64,000 bases of DNA from Nitrospira sp. (GTDB taxonomy: Bacteria > Nitrospirota > Nitrospiria > Nitrospirales > Nitrospiraceae). The notes beneath the pieces are model-generated. The model searched no databases, was not told the DNA's origin, and saw nothing but the letters and a program-made list of their open reading frames with translations. The stretch is from assembly GCA_029194535.1 (NCBI GenBank), contig JARFXR010000001.1:1868721-1932720 (forward strand), in the 5' to 3' direction. The stretch's first letter is position 1; every line of letters starts with the position of its first letter. Of the stretch, positions 52,857 through 60,862 are shown in pieces. Both the position numbers and the translations under genes were made by a program.

Positions 52857-55199
52857 TCAAGGATTGATCGTAATGGATAGAGCCTGTGTATCAGATTGTG
52901 GAACCGTGTCGGTGACTTCTACTGTGAAGCTGAATGGGCTGCCCACTGAATCGGTAGGCGTGCCAAAGATCACCCCCGTTGCCTGTTCTATGTCGAGCCC
53001 TGGTGGTAGCGCTCCCGCGCTTATTTTCCAAGTAAGATTTCCGATCCCGCCAACAGCTTGAACCTGCTGATTGTTGTATGCCTGACCAACCTTTCCGTCC
53101 TCAAGCGAAGTGGTCGTGATATTCGGCGGGGCCGGAAGATCAACTGTTATGGAAAGAGGTTGATCATCAAATTGATTCAACGTGTCGGTGGCTCGTACCG
53201 TGAAATTGGAAGAGCCTGCAAATGATGGTGTGCCGGAGATCAGACCAGTTGTGGGGTTGATTGGGTTCAAACCCGTGGGTAGAGAGCCAGCACTGATGCT
53301 CCACGTGAGGGCGCCGGTTCCCCCACTTGCCTGCACAGTTTGATTGTAGGCACTGCCAACCGTTCCATTCGGAAGCACCGTGGTCGTGATATTCGGCGGG
53401 GCCGGGAGATTGATCACAATTGATAGAGGTTGGTCATCAAACTGATTCAACGTGTCCGTCGCTCTCGCAGTAAAATTGAATGTTCCTGGGGCCGAAGGGG
53501 TACCAGAAATCACACCCGTCGTCTCGTTGATGGGATTCAGTCCGGTCGGGAGTGAACCAGACGGTATGCTCCACGTCAATGATCCCGTCCCTCCGCTGGC
53601 TTGGAGGGTTCGGCTATAGGGTTTGGTAACCGTGCCATTTGGCAACAGCGAATTGGAAGTGGTCGTGATATTCGGCGGCGCCGGAAGATTGACCGTCAGT
53701 GATAACGTCCTTGTTGCCGTCAGTACAGGATTTGTTGAATCTCTGACTGTGAAGACATGTTGAGTCGTGCCCTGACTTCCATTTAGGGGCGTGCCGGTGA
53801 TGGTATGCGTACCGGCGTTCCAACTGAGACCGTTCGGCAGGGCAGGCTGAACCGCAGGGTCCCAGGTCAACGGCGCCGTCCCTCCGGAGGCCTGCAGCTG
53901 GGTTGCCGGATAGGCCTGAGTGACAGTGCCGTTCGGGAGCGACGATGTGGTGATTTGCGGAGGAGCCGGTGGGGTGATCGTAATGGATAGCGGTTGAGAA
54001 TCAGACTGCGGTATAGCATCCGTGACCTGCACTGTGAAACTAAAGGTGCCTGTTTGCGTCGCCGTGCCGGAAATATTTCCCGTGGCTGCATTGAGACCGA
54101 GGCCAGGAGGGAGAGAGCCTGAAATGACTCCCCATGTTCGAGGTGAGACCCCTCCGGTAACTTGTAAGGTCTGATTGTACGTACTGTTGAATGACCCGTT
54201 GGGAAGCGACGTCGTGGTGATACTCGGTGGCCCGGGCAGGACTACGGTAATGGAGAATGGCTTTTGAGTTGATTGCTGAGGCGACCCAACATCCTGCACC
54301 CGGATGGTTGGAGTAAAGGTTCCCGGGGTGGTTGGGGTTCCGGAGATGGTGCCTGTGTTCTGGTTCAATTGAAGGCCAGGCGGCAGATTTCCACTTACAA
54401 CACTCCATGACAACGGAGGCGTACCGCCTGTTGCCGCTAGTTGTACAGGAAGATACGCTACTGTTACGGTGCCGTTCGGAAGCGGCGAGTTTGTCGTGAT
54501 AGTCAACGGCAACGGTGCTGGAGTGATGGTCAACGTATATTGTCTTGATCCATCTTGAGGCGTCGGCGAGAAGGAGTCGGTGACGGTGAAGGTGTGGGAT
54601 TGATTGCTGGGAGCCAAGGGGGTACCGCTGATCGTTCCTGTCGTGGTGTTAAAGACAAGTCCGCTCGGCAGCGCAGGAGTCACCGTCCAGCCGGTATAGG
54701 GGGGAGTTCCTCCCGAAGCGGTTAATTGAGTGAGAGGATACGCTTGCCCGACGATACCGTTGGGGAGAACTGCGGGTGCGGTGATCGTTGGTTGTGGAAC
54801 TGCATTAATCGAAATCGTGAGAGCTTTTTGTGCAACTTGCTGGGTCGGTTTTGAAGAATCCACCACCTGGAATCTCGGTGTGACGGTTTGAATGGTCGTC
54901 GGTGTGCCGCTGATGACGCCATTGGAGTTCAGACTGAGGCCGTTGGGCAGCGAAGGAGAACCACTCGCGAGACTCCATGAATAGGAAGGATTCCCCCCTG
55001 AGGCGGCCAACGTCGTACTATAGCGGATACCAATGCTGCCACTGGGGAGCGGCGAACTGGAGACAATTTCCAATGCGGCTGGGCCAGGAGGTGGCGCCGG
55101 TGCCGTCGACACGTCATTGCAACCGTTCAAACTGAAGATGAGAGCGAGGAATACAAGAATGATCCACCGAACATTCGAGATTGCTTGGAATTCTGACAT
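52857..55199 (-). CDS. Putative Ig-repeat lipoprotein E (CNDVS family, eight repeats)
   Basis: A 780-aa protein, the largest member. I place the start at ATG 55199 (GAGGACG about 10 bases upstream); the frame is open 16 codons further. Signal WIILVFLALIFSLNGC with lipobox LNGC, mature start CNDVSTAPAPPPGPAALEIV, then eight Ig-like repeats. Repeats 6-8 are close copies of one another at the DNA level (period about 270-280 bp, for example GTGGTCGTGATATTCGGCGG near 53109, 53388 and 53658). It stops 75 bp before the small-repeat region of D. A promoter with an upstream dyad lies at 55246-55292. Confidence 0.86.
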   Translation of the reverse strand: MSEFQAISNVRWIILVFLALIFSLNGCNDVSTAPAPPPGPAALEIVSSSPLPSGSIGIRYSTTLAASGGNPSYSWSLASGSPSLPNGLSLNSNGVISGTPTTIQTVTPRFQVVDSSKPTQQVAQKALTISINAVPQPTITAPAVLPNGIVGQAYPLTQLTASGGTPPYTGWTVTPALPSGLVFNTTTGTISGTPLAPSNQSHTFTVTDSFSPTPQDGSRQYTLTITPAPLPLTITTNSPLPNGTVTVAYLPVQLAATGGTPPLSWSVVSGNLPPGLQLNQNTGTISGTPTTPGTFTPTIRVQDVGSPQQSTQKPFSITVVLPGPPSITTTSLPNGSFNSTYNQTLQVTGGVSPRTWGVISGSLPPGLGLNAATGNISGTATQTGTFSFTVQVTDAIPQSDSQPLSITITPPAPPQITTSSLPNGTVTQAYPATQLQASGGTAPLTWDPAVQPALPNGLSWNAGTHTITGTPLNGSQGTTQHVFTVRDSTNPVLTATRTLSLTVNLPAPPNITTTSNSLLPNGTVTKPYSRTLQASGGTGSLTWSIPSGSLPTGLNPINETTGVISGTPSAPGTFNFTARATDTLNQFDDQPLSIVINLPAPPNITTTVLPNGTVGSAYNQTVQASGGTGALTWSISAGSLPTGLNPINPTTGLISGTPSFAGSSNFTVRATDTLNQFDDQPLSITVDLPAPPNITTTSLEDGKVGQAYNNQQVQAVGGIGNLTWKISAGALPPGLDIEQATGVIFGTPTDSVGSPFSFTVEVTDTVPQSDTQALSITINP
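53109..53688. repeat. Internal tandem repeats of lipoprotein E
   Basis: Three successive starts of the same junction, GTGGTCGTGATATTCGGCGG, at 53109, 53388 and 53658 mark DNA-level copies of an Ig repeat unit (279 and 270 bp apart). The units are in frame and encode repeats 6-8, so copy number can change without destroying the protein. Confidence 0.75.
54496..54720. repeat. Near-identical tract shared with lipoprotein D (copy 2)
   Basis: Partner of 51947-52171. About seven single-base differences over 225 bp, then the match drops sharply at the 3' side (52172 versus 54721). Confidence 0.8.
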
Positions 55200-55245
55200 C
55201 GAGACCGTCCTCATGAGTGAATGTAAGCTACATGACGTGGACATC

Positions 55246-55292
55246 ATAATACGGAAAGCTTCGTAGGCGGTCTACCCCTACAAATGTAAGGG
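55246..55292 (-). promoter_or_regulatory. Promoter of Ig lipoprotein E with adjacent dyad
   Basis: On the minus strand: TAGACC (55274-55269), 17-bp spacer, TATTAT (55251-55246). Abutting upstream is a dyad, on the plus strand CCCCTACAAATGTAAGGG (55275-55292), arms of seven with spacer AAAT and one mismatch. The layout equals that before lipoprotein A. Confidence 0.55.
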
Positions 55293-55368
55293 AATTTCTT
55301 AAATTTTGATGAATTTTAAAGGCTGACGGGCATCTCAGCCGGTGTGGTCTGTCGGAGGAGGGAACGGG

Positions 55369-56703
55369 TCAGAGAGCATCTCCATACTTCTCACGGTGTT
55401 GCTTTTTGGCGTCGGCAATCCAGTTACATCGTTTGATTTGGTCCAACGGGGTCGCCAGCTGCTTGGCGACGCGAGACATGTCGGTGCTCGTCCATCTCGC
55501 GATCTGGATGAAAGTGTGCGTACCCAGCTTATTTAGAGCCTGTTCAAGGGTAGGATCAATACCTCGAATCTTCGTCAGGTCATCCTTGCGCGACCCAGTG
55601 GCTTGTGATCCGGACGACATCGCCAAATTGAGTTGATCACTCTCGGCAGCGTTGAGAGGGGGCGCGTGCCGCCCGATGTTTTCCGATGCTCCCTTGACCG
55701 TTCGCGGGGTACGCATTTCGGCTTGGCGTTTGCGAGAGCCCGGGCGATCCGAGTCGTCCTGCTTTCCCTTCGACTGGGATGCCGTCAGAGTCGTATAGAG
55801 CAAGCTCAGTTCGTCGAACTGACGCTGAAGCGCCGCGCTCTGCTCGGCTTGCGCCTCCGCCGTCCGTTCCCGTTCCGCCAGCGTCGATTGCAGCTCCTGT
55901 ATCGTCTCGCGATGCGCGTCGATCAGCTTCGTATCTGTCGCGTGCTGCCGCAGGGTCTTTTCGTGTCTGAATTCCCATTCCCGCAGGCGTCGCGACTGCT
56001 CATCGATCTGTTTTCTCAAGGCGTCGAGTTCGCTTCCTCGTTGGGTCGCGGCCGCGCGTTGTTCCTCAGTTTCGTGGATCGCCGTTCGGAGGTGACTTTC
56101 TTTTTCGCTGAGCTGCACCTCCAGCCAGTGGAGGCGCCCCTGAGCCGGTTCGATCTCCGCCACGTGAGATCGCAGTCGATCCGCCTCAGCCGTGAGGTCT
56201 TCGAGTTCGGCCACGCGGCTCTGCAACTCGCACAGTTCTTCGTCTTTGAGACTCAAAGCCTGCTGTGCCGCAGTCCGGGCGGCGTTGGCCTGACGTGCTT
56301 CCTGCTCGAATGCGGCGATCACTTTGTCGCTATCGGTGGACCGCTGGAGCGACGCGGCCAGTTCTGATTCCAGGACGGCGATCCGCTGAGTCGCGCCGGA
56401 CAACTCGGATTGCACTTGCTTGGTCTGCTCGGCGTGCGCGGTTGCTTCCTGTTGGGCTGTCTGCAGCAGGAGTTCGGCAGAAGAGAGTTTGCTTTCATAG
56501 CTTTGCACAGTCGATGTCCGGGATTTGATTTCCAGCTGTGCCGCGCTCAAGGCCTGTTCTTTGGCCTGAAACGCGGTCATGAGATCGTACATCTGCTGAT
56601 CCAGTGCACGGACGGAATGTTGTCGCAAGAACCACCCGACGAGGCCGCCGATTCCGGCCGCCACAATCAGGCATCCCGCGATCTGGCCGATGAGCGTCAT
56701 CAT
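55369..56703 (-). CDS. Membrane-anchored coiled-coil protein with C-terminal helix-hairpin-helix-like domain
   Basis: A 444-aa protein. One N-terminal membrane helix (LIGQIAGCLIVAAGIGGLVG) is followed by a coiled coil from about 35 to 310, rich in Glu, Gln, Arg and Ala (AEQTKQVQSELSGATQRIAV). A disordered, charged stretch comes next, then residues about 375-440 (KDDLTKIRGIDPTLEQALNK, LGTHTFIQIARWT) resemble the helix-hairpin-helix module seen in COG3743-type proteins and often attached to membrane anchors. The start overlaps the stop of the OmpA-like gene upstream (ATGA), so the two are coupled. Function unknown; a scaffold is plausible. Confidence 0.85.
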   Translation of the reverse strand: MMTLIGQIAGCLIVAAGIGGLVGWFLRQHSVRALDQQMYDLMTAFQAKEQALSAAQLEIKSRTSTVQSYESKLSSAELLLQTAQQEATAHAEQTKQVQSELSGATQRIAVLESELAASLQRSTDSDKVIAAFEQEARQANAARTAAQQALSLKDEELCELQSRVAELEDLTAEADRLRSHVAEIEPAQGRLHWLEVQLSEKESHLRTAIHETEEQRAAATQRGSELDALRKQIDEQSRRLREWEFRHEKTLRQHATDTKLIDAHRETIQELQSTLAERERTAEAQAEQSAALQRQFDELSLLYTTLTASQSKGKQDDSDRPGSRKRQAEMRTPRTVKGASENIGRHAPPLNAAESDQLNLAMSSGSQATGSRKDDLTKIRGIDPTLEQALNKLGTHTFIQIARWTSTDMSRVAKQLATPLDQIKRCNWIADAKKQHREKYGDAL

Positions 56704-57584
56704 GCGTCACCGTTCCCTTTCACCTGCAGTTCGATTCTTCTATTCTTCTTGAGCGAGGCTTGTGTGCGCTCATTGGACTGGGGTTTGGTCGAACCGTATC
56801 CGATGGGAATGAAGCGCTGGGTCAGTCCATGTTTCACGAAGTAATCGCGGACTGCTTCGGCCCGGCGGCGACTGAGGGTCAGATTGTAATCCGGTGCGCC
56901 GTACCCGTCGGTATGTCCCGCGATCTCGATTTCCGTCTGCGGCGGTGCGTCGCGCAGGATGGGCAGGAGCTGATCCAATGTGGCCCGTCCGGTGGCGGTC
57001 AGACTCGCCTGGTTGGATTCGAACTCGATCCGGTTGCGGGAGAGAACGGCGTTCAGGCGCGATTGCAGTGAAGCTCGCGATGGTCGAGCCGGCATCGCGG
57101 CAGCAGGTGTCGACGAGGAAGCCAGGATATGATCTTCCAACTCGAGGCCGGTTGCGGTGATGGGGGCGATGGCCCGGAGAACATCGACCTTGGACTGTTC
57201 GGATGCGACCTTTCCACTCAGGACCAGAGAGCGACCATCGATGATCATGGAGCCGCGTCCGTTCATCTGTTGCAGAACAGGAAGCACTGCGGGCAAGGAA
57301 TCGATCCACCGGGCCGGTGAGACCTTGCTGTCCACGGTCAATTGGTCGACGATCTGAACGTGGGCGGCGTCGTAACGGGCATGGGCGCCCTGGAGAATTC
57401 TTCCCAGGCTGGAGGTATTGGGAAGCGTGCCGCGAAGCGTCAGCATCCCGTTTTCGATTCTCGCGTGAAAACTGGCGGGAATCATCGGCGGTGCGGGGCT
57501 CTGCGGAAGGTGGCGAGGGATGCACACTGCGGCCAGCAGTAGGAGCGCACTCCCGCCTGCGCCGAGAATCGCTGCGCGGATCAT
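56700..57584 (-). CDS. OmpA-family peptidoglycan-binding protein with BON-like domain
   Basis: A 294-aa protein from ATG 57584; the frame is open much further, but that part lies opposite hisH and looks non-coding. The N-terminus has a hydrophobic segment (ILGAGGSALLLLAAVCIPRH). Residues about 40-140 have a BON-like pattern (ARIENGMLTLRGTLPNTSSL), and residues about 185-290 are an OmpA C-terminal domain with EIEIAGHTDGYGAPDYNLTL, SRRRAEAVRDYF and SLKKNRRIELQV, which bind diaminopimelate in the cell wall. The combination resembles mycobacterial OmpATb/ArfA. It is coupled to the coiled-coil gene. Confidence 0.9.
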   Translation of the reverse strand: MIRAAILGAGGSALLLLAAVCIPRHLPQSPAPPMIPASFHARIENGMLTLRGTLPNTSSLGRILQGAHARYDAAHVQIVDQLTVDSKVSPARWIDSLPAVLPVLQQMNGRGSMIIDGRSLVLSGKVASEQSKVDVLRAIAPITATGLELEDHILASSSTPAAAMPARPSRASLQSRLNAVLSRNRIEFESNQASLTATGRATLDQLLPILRDAPPQTEIEIAGHTDGYGAPDYNLTLSRRRAEAVRDYFVKHGLTQRFIPIGYGSTKPQSNERTQASLKKNRRIELQVKGNGDA

Positions 57585-57791
57585 GATGGTGGTCGTTCCC
57601 AATCCCTTACATGAGGGGGGACAGTACCATACAATGATGGGGCAAGTCAGCCTGGGGATTGGGTTTGGAGTGGGTGAGCGTGGGCGCAAGGCGAGGGCAT
57701 GGGAGTGGCAGGATCGGGACGATTGCGGTATGGTACAGGCCCTTTGCATCCACGAGCGGATTGAAGGGCGGACTGACGCGGGACTGAGATC

Positions 57792-58400
57792 ATGATCGCC
57801 ATCATCGACTACGACATGGGTAATCTCCGCAGCGTCTCCAAAGCCTTTGAGGCTGTCGGGCACCGGGCTGTGGTGACGCGCGACGCGAAGCTGATCGACG
57901 ATGCCACCCGGGTCGTCTTGCCCGGTGTCGGGGCATTCGGTGATTGCATGGCGAACCTCGAGCGGTACGGCCTGGTTCAGACCATTCGAAAGAGTATTCA
58001 GTCCGGGAAGCCCTTTCTCGGGATTTGCCTCGGACTGCAGTTGCTGTTTACGGAGAGTGAAGAGTTCGGTCGGCACGAGGGGCTCGGCATCATTCCCGGC
58101 AAGGTAAGGCGGTTTGCGGCCGGTCCGGCCGTCAAGGTACCGCATATGGGATGGAACCAAGTCAATTTTCGGACCGCCTGTCCTCTGTTCGATGGAATTC
58201 GCGACGGGGCGGACTGGTATTTTGTCCATTCCTATTTCGTCGATCCGGTAGATCCGTCGATCATCGGTACGACGACGACGTACGGGATTCCCTTTGCTTC
58301 GAGTATCTGGCGTGACAACGTCGTCGCATGTCAGTTTCACCCGGAGAAGAGTCAATCCGTCGGATTGCGTTTGATGAGGAATTTCGGGGTCTGGAAGTGA
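57792..58400 (+). CDS. hisH: Imidazole glycerol phosphate synthase, glutaminase subunit
   Basis: HisH (202 aa) releases ammonia from glutamine for HisF in histidine synthesis. The amidotransferase triad is present: nucleophile Cys79 (FLGICLGLQLLF) and His/Glu in CQFHPEKSQSVG. It opens MIAIIDYDMGNLRSVSKAFE. First gene of the histidine cluster on this strand, with hisA and hisF following; hisG, hisD, hisB and hisC are not in the window. Its stop overlaps the next gene's GTG start (GTGA). Confidence 0.97.
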   Translation: MIAIIDYDMGNLRSVSKAFEAVGHRAVVTRDAKLIDDATRVVLPGVGAFGDCMANLERYGLVQTIRKSIQSGKPFLGICLGLQLLFTESEEFGRHEGLGIIPGKVRRFAAGPAVKVPHMGWNQVNFRTACPLFDGIRDGADWYFVHSYFVDPVDPSIIGTTTTYGIPFASSIWRDNVVACQFHPEKSQSVGLRLMRNFGVWK

Positions 58401-59146
58401 CGCGGCTCCGCAGTCGTCAATGGGGACTGACGCTCGTTGCAGCGGTGGCGCTCGTGACCGGGGCGGCTTGCAGCGGCGCCAAAGTGACGACTCAGAAATC
58501 GAGCAGCCTGCCCCGCTATCAGATCCGCACATTGGTGCTCCTTCCGTTCGGAACGCTGCATACTCCCCAGATACGGGATGAGGGCAATCAATACATGTCG
58601 ACGCCGCGAGGGGCTCGAGCCTCCGACATTTCAGTCGGCGTCCAGTCAAACGTGGAACCTCAATTGCGGCAAACGGTGGTGGTGCCGGCTTATGCGGCCG
58701 ACAAGGTGACGCAGTTGTTTTGGATCAGGTTGCGGAATTTGAAGGGAGTGACCGTTCTCTCACCCTCGCAAAGCTCCGCGTCCACGACCTCGGCCCGCCA
58801 GTCCGCCGATCTTCCGCATGTCCTACCGGAACAGGCCGCCGCTGATGTGGCCAAAAAGGTCGGCGCGGACGCCGCGCTGTTGGGACAGGTGTCCGTGTAT
58901 CAGGAGCGAGTCGGCAGCCGGCTCGGCGCGAATCCTCCGGCATCTGTCGGCTTCGAACTCAAAGCCGTCGCGACGGACGGACATGTGCTGTGGGTGGGGA
59001 ACTACTACGAACGCCAGAAGCCGATGACGGAGGATTTTTCCGGCTTCATCCATCATGGCTGGGGGTTCGTGACCGTCGATGATCTCACACGTTACGGGGT
59101 GGAGGAGCTCATGAAGGTCTTCCCGTTCGGTTCGACGGAGGAATAG
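58397..59146 (+). CDS. Hypothetical lipoprotein within the his operon
   Basis: A 249-aa protein starting at GTG 58397, overlapping the hisH stop by four bases. The N-terminus is a lipoprotein signal (RQWGLTLVAAVALVTGAACS, lipobox GAAC). The mature part has YQIRTLVLLPFG, then an alpha/beta segment with AAADVAKKVGADAALLGQVS and GFELKAVATDGHVLWVGNYY. This order recalls the TolB-N/LpoB/CsgG-like fold of small envelope lipoproteins, but I am not sure of the family. It has no obvious link to histidine, yet it is tightly packed between hisH and hisA (3 bp). Confidence 0.78.
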   Translation: MTRLRSRQWGLTLVAAVALVTGAACSGAKVTTQKSSSLPRYQIRTLVLLPFGTLHTPQIRDEGNQYMSTPRGARASDISVGVQSNVEPQLRQTVVVPAYAADKVTQLFWIRLRNLKGVTVLSPSQSSASTTSARQSADLPHVLPEQAAADVAKKVGADAALLGQVSVYQERVGSRLGANPPASVGFELKAVATDGHVLWVGNYYERQKPMTEDFSGFIHHGWGFVTVDDLTRYGVEELMKVFPFGSTEE

Positions 59147-59149
59147 GGC

Positions 59150-59878
59150 ATGCTCGTCATTCCGGCCATCGACTTGAAGGACGGGCGCTGTGTCCGTCTG
59201 CGGCAAGGCGACATGGCGGCCGAGACAGTCTATTCGGAAGACATTCCTGCCGTCGCCCGCCGGTGGCAAGCGCAGGGTGCCGCCGTCATCCATGTCGTGG
59301 ATCTGAATGGTGCGGTCGAGGGAGAGCCGAGAAACCTTCCGCAGATCGAACTGGTGATGCGGCACGTCGATGTCAGGATACAAGTGGGCGGAGGCATCCG
59401 GAACATTCAGACCGTGCGTCGCTATCTGACGTCCGGCGTGTCGCGCGTGGTCCTCGGCACCGCGGCGCTCACGGATCGTGCCTTTCTTGAGCAGGCTTGC
59501 AAGGAATTTCCCCGGCGCATTCTTCTCGGACTCGACGCGCGAGACGGCAAGGTGGCCATCAAGGGGTGGACGGCCGTCTCCGGCCGTCTGGCCACGGATG
59601 TGCTCAAGGAGGTGTCGGGCTGCGAACTCGGCGCCGTGATCTATACCGATATCGCCCGTGACGGAATGTTGGTTGGGCCCAATCTACGGGCGCTGCAGGA
59701 AGTGGTCGAACGTTCCTCCTTTCCGGTTATTGCGTCGGGCGGTATCACCAAACTTGAGGATCTTGTGGCGGTCCAAGCCCTGGGTCCTTGCATCGAGGGA
59801 GCGATCGTGGGGAAGGCCCTCTACGATGGCAAGCTGGATTTGTCTTCGGCGATTGCCGCCGTAGGCGCAGGAGGTTAA
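59150..59878 (+). CDS. hisA: Phosphoribosylformimino-5-aminoimidazole carboxamide ribotide isomerase
   Basis: HisA (242 aa) is a TIM-barrel isomerase that opens the ribose of ProFAR to PRFAR. The general acid/base residues are in VIPAIDLKDGRCVRL (Asp8) and VIYTDIARDGMLVGPNLRAL, and the phosphate-binding glycines in IQVGGGIRN, VIASGGI and EGAIVGKALYDG. Standard length. It follows the lipoprotein gene by 3 bp. Confidence 0.97.
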   Translation: MLVIPAIDLKDGRCVRLRQGDMAAETVYSEDIPAVARRWQAQGAAVIHVVDLNGAVEGEPRNLPQIELVMRHVDVRIQVGGGIRNIQTVRRYLTSGVSRVVLGTAALTDRAFLEQACKEFPRRILLGLDARDGKVAIKGWTAVSGRLATDVLKEVSGCELGAVIYTDIARDGMLVGPNLRALQEVVERSSFPVIASGGITKLEDLVAVQALGPCIEGAIVGKALYDGKLDLSSAIAAVGAGG

Positions 59879-59922
59879 GACTGAGGTTGAGTCGGACGCG
59901 CTAGTGTTGCGCCCATGAAGGT

Positions 59923-59996
59923 CGTTCGTGGTGAGCCTGTCGAACCATGAACGGAACTCCTTGAAAGTGGGCGCCCTTCGACCGGCTCAGGCCCAC
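59923..59996. repeat. REP-like palindromic pair between hisA and hisF
   Basis: Two inverted repeats in tandem. The first has arms CGTTCGTGGT (59923-59932) and ACCATGAACG (59944-59953), one mismatch, with GTCGA in the loop. The second has arms GTGGGC (59967-59972) and GCCCAC (59991-59996) around CTTCGACCGGCTCAG. Such paired elements with GTCGA/TCGAC cores are a common dispersed repeat type. It is the only feature in the 201-bp gap inside an otherwise compact operon. Confidence 0.6.
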
Positions 59997-60079
59997 GGAT
60001 TATTACCGGAACTTGCGGGACACAACACAAGCTTTTTTCTTCAATCTGATCTCGACCTGAACCTGTTCCAGAGCGAGTT

Positions 60080-60862
60080 ATGCTGACCAAGCGCATCATT
60101 CCCTGCCTCGACGTCAAGGATGGGCGCGTCGTCAAGGGCGTCGGTTTCGTCGATCTTCGCGATGCCGGCGATCCGGTTGAAGTCGCGACAGCCTACGATC
60201 GCGAAGGCGCTGATGAACTCTGTTTTCTCGATATCACGGCATCGCACGAAAACCGCAAGACGATTCTTGATGTCGTGGAACGCACGGCTGCCCGTGTCTT
60301 TATGCCCGTGACGGTCGGAGGCGGGGTGCGGACGGTCGAGGATATCCGGGCGTTGTTGAACGCAGGCGCGGACAAGGTCAGTATTAATACGGCCGCGGTG
60401 CAGCGACCCGAGTTCGTAAAAGAGGCCGCACAACGGTTCGGCACGCAGTGCATCGTCGTGGCGATCGATGCGAAACGCCGTGACGATGGTGCCCGTTGGG
60501 GAGTCTTCACGCACGGCGGTCGAAATGCCACCGTGCTCGATGCAGTCGAATGGGCCAAGCAAGTGGAAGACTACGGAGCCGGAGAAATTCTCTTGACCAG
60601 CATGGATGAAGACGGGCGGCAAAGCGGATATGACCTCGGATTGACCTCGGCAGTCTCGGAGACGGTGTCGATTCCCGTGATCGCGTCCGGGGGAGTCGGG
60701 ACATTGGAACACCTGTACGAGGGCTTCGTTAGAGGCAAGGCGGATGCGGTGCTCGCTGCGTCGATCTTTCACTTCCGGACGTTCACGATCCCGCAAGCCA
60801 AGGCGTTCTTACGAGGCCGCGGCCTTCCCGTGCGGATCGTCCAGGAGTTGGAAGGCGGATGA
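60080..60862 (+). CDS. hisF: Imidazole glycerol phosphate synthase, cyclase subunit
   Basis: HisF (260 aa) condenses ammonia with PRFAR to give IGP and AICAR. It opens [20 protein letters not shown] with catalytic Asp11; the second catalytic region is [18 protein letters not shown]. Phosphate-binding motifs [14 protein letters not shown] and [11 protein letters not shown] are typical. The stop overlaps the hisIE start (ATGATGATG). Confidence 0.98.
   Translation: MLTKRIIPCLDVKDGRVVKGVGFVDLRDAGDPVEVATAYDREGADELCFLDITASHENRKTILDVVERTAARVFMPVTVGGGVRTVEDIRALLNAGADKVSINTAAVQRPEFVKEAAQRFGTQCIVVAIDAKRRDDGARWGVFTHGGRNATVLDAVEWAKQVEDYGAGEILLTSMDEDGRQSGYDLGLTSAVSETVSIPVIASGGVGTLEHLYEGFVRGKADAVLAASIFHFRTFTIPQAKAFLRGRGLPVRIVQELEGG

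Noticed and set aside
52857-55199. Regularly spaced repeats that could suggest a CRISPR array
   Set aside because: The units are about 270-280 bp long, in frame and encode Ig-like domains. There are no short identical repeats with unique spacers and no cas genes.
57585-58649. N-terminal extension of the OmpA-like frame to 649 aa
   Set aside because: The extra part lies opposite hisH, reads like random Pro/Arg/Ser sequence, and the signal-like segment starts at ATG 57584.
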